This document shows, piece after piece, positions 62,933-64,000 of a stretch of 64,000 bases of DNA. Position 1 is the first letter of the stretch; every line of letters starts with the position of its first letter. This DNA is from Symsagittifera roscoffensis. Lineage: Eukaryota; Xenacoelomorpha; Acoela; Convolutidae. The translations under genes and the position numbers were made by a program. The notes beneath the pieces were generated by a model. The model was not told where the DNA came from. It worked only from the letters and a program-made list of their open reading frames with translations, and did not search any database. Location: positions 25,588,764-25,652,763 of the forward strand of contig NC_087063.1 of assembly GCF_963678635.1 (NCBI RefSeq), read 5' to 3'.

Positions 62933-63860
62933 GACTGTTCTGGTCCAACACTGTCCCTGGACTTCTTTGGCACTGTCCCAAGGCTGTTTGACAAGTGTTT
63001 GAGCGGTGGGACTTCTCTCTTTTTCGTTATGGGGACTTCTTGATTCACTGTGCCTTGTACCACCACTCAAGCTCTAGTAAAATTTCCCCATAAACCCTTT
63101 CTTAAAAGCCAAATGCTGACCCCCCTTTTTTTTTTTATTTCTTTCTAGTTACCTCTATTTCAATGTTCCAAGCAACTTGAGACCAAAACCTGTGCGCAGG
63201 TATCTTGTGATCACCTGTTCGTATAAAAACTAAACACAAATCCTCCCCAAAATGCAACAAAAAATCCAAGCCAGAAAAAGTAATAAAAACTGAAAAATGA
63301 GCCCACCTAAATTTCAAAGGTGACCAATGTCTACCTTTCGTCGAAAAAAAATGTCTGGTACCTAATTGCCACGCGTTTCCTTCCCCCTTGCTAGCGATCT
63401 TATGGGGTATCACAAAAACTGTCTATGTCCGTTTCCCCCTACCAATCCGACCAGGGTACCTACCTTAACCTAATTCCAGTTTTGGATATCCGTTTCCTAT
63501 GACCAACGCGTGTAAATGACTAATGTAACTAAATCAACGATGTCGACCAATTAGTTACTCTAATTTCTCTCCTTTTTACAATTTACAACCGCCAACCTCT
63601 AACTTAACCAGCCCCCCTTCTAACCTCCCCCCTTTTTAGCCCCCTTCTTAAGCTCAAAATTACCTTAAGCGCCGGGTGCTAAACCTCTCAAGAGAAAACC
63701 GTAGACCTGTCTCCAGGCCTGCTCAAGTAAAAACGTTCCTCAAAACCGGGGGATATCGCTTATCCAATTTTACACTTATTTCCTATAATGTAGTATGAGT
63801 TTTAACGATACCCGTTCTGCCCAACTTGAGAACTCGAGAACTGCCAAATCCTTCTTGGCT
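62933..63860. other. Non-coding right flank, presumed LTR/leader of the giant element
   Basis: No gene on either strand. CTCAAG/CTTGAG continues here (63066, 63177, about 63687, 63721 and 63825), supporting membership of the element. Contains pyrimidine-rich patches (63120-63145; 63600-63650). Confidence 0.4.
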
Positions 63861-64000
63861 ACTTTCCCACTCGACTGGTCACCTCTTCCAGTCCAGTTTC
63901 CTATTGGTTCAGCTCAAGTGCTCCTGAACCACTTTCCCACTCGGCTGGTCACCTCTTCCAGTCAAGTCTCCTATTGGTTCAGCTCAAGTGCTCCTGAACC
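63861..64000. repeat. 70-bp direct tandem repeat, at least two units
   Basis: ACTTTCCCACTCGACTGGTC starts at 63861 and recurs at 63931 with two or three changes. The second unit reaches the window edge, so more units may follow. Each unit ends with GCTCAAGTGCTCCTGAACC and so carries one CTCAAG. Tandem units of this kind are common in U3 or promoter regions of long terminal repeats. Confidence 0.85.

Larger units (their letters stand above)
44398..64000 (-). mobile_element. Giant Ty3/gypsy-like retroelement with accessory genes
   Basis: A set of long frames on the minus strand covers 62071 to 45667 with hardly any gap: Gag-like, Gag/PR/RT/RNase H/IN, integrase tail plus macrodomain, SGNH esterase, second SGNH-like, and two large unknown proteins. 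The integrase follows RNase H, the Ty3/gypsy order. A non-coding leader with a candidate primer-binding site and a minisatellite lies to the right and runs off the window. Coding parts are close to balanced in GC, unlike the surrounding DNA. The frames look well preserved and the copy is probably young, but I saw only one LTR-like region and cannot date it by LTR comparison. Confidence 0.8.

Noticed and set aside
62512-63043. Periodic proline/glutamine/cysteine proteins encoded by the minisatellite
   Set aside because: The 14-bp unit has no stop in any frame, so the frames are a by-product on both strands.

Overview
The window looks like nuclear DNA of an invertebrate animal. It is mostly AT-rich, non-coding and full of repeats. 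It carries one clearly intact host gene, an orthologue of the animal centrosome/cilium protein CCDC81, whose start codon sits five bases after a splice-acceptor-like sequence. I cannot name the species or phylum from the sequence. A handful of exon-like islands and DNA-transposon remnants make up the rest of the gene-like material on the left.

Layout: (1) 1-3.2 kb: AT-rich DNA with two copies of a hAT-like non-autonomous element and one isolated exon candidate. (2) 3.26-8.22 kb: a 2.48-kb segment duplicated in tandem, each copy holding a decayed MULE-type transposase region and a short exon behind a good acceptor. (3) 8.98-11.02 kb: the CCDC81-like gene, with poly(A) signal. (4) 11.5-15.1 kb: non-coding, with three kinds of fold-back element and a near-perfect 20-bp hairpin. 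(5) 15.17-34.38 kb: four nearly identical copies of a repeat unit of about 5.4 kb (some truncated at one end), with a GC-richer, structured, non-coding core of about 1.8 kb. Pieces of a fold-back element lie exactly at unit junctions. (6) 34.4-44.37 kb: two fossil LINE-like reverse-transcriptase elements on opposite strands, separated by an old, diverged piece of the 5.4-kb repeat.

(7) 44.4-64.0 kb, minus strand: a giant Ty3/gypsy-like retroelement that runs off the right edge. Its open frames are long. In transcription order they give a coiled-coil Gag-like protein, then a frame with capsid-like region, two zinc knuckles, protease, reverse transcriptase, RNase H and integrase. Next come an integrase-tail/TARG1-like macrodomain frame, an SGNH (GDSL) esterase-like frame, a second SGNH-like frame, and two very large proteins that I do not recognise. 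The non-coding leader contains a 14-bp minisatellite based on TGTCCCAAG.

The two observations I find most worth following are in region 7. First, macrodomain and SGNH-esterase modules sit with two unknown large proteins downstream of a Ty3-type pol. Second, the hexamer CTCAAG/CTTGAG is strongly over-represented throughout the element (about 70 by manual count in 19.6 kb, against about 13 in the 44.4 kb to its left). It occurs in coding and non-coding parts, in both orientations and in several reading frames. The 5.4-kb repeat with its unidentified core is the second unexplained system.
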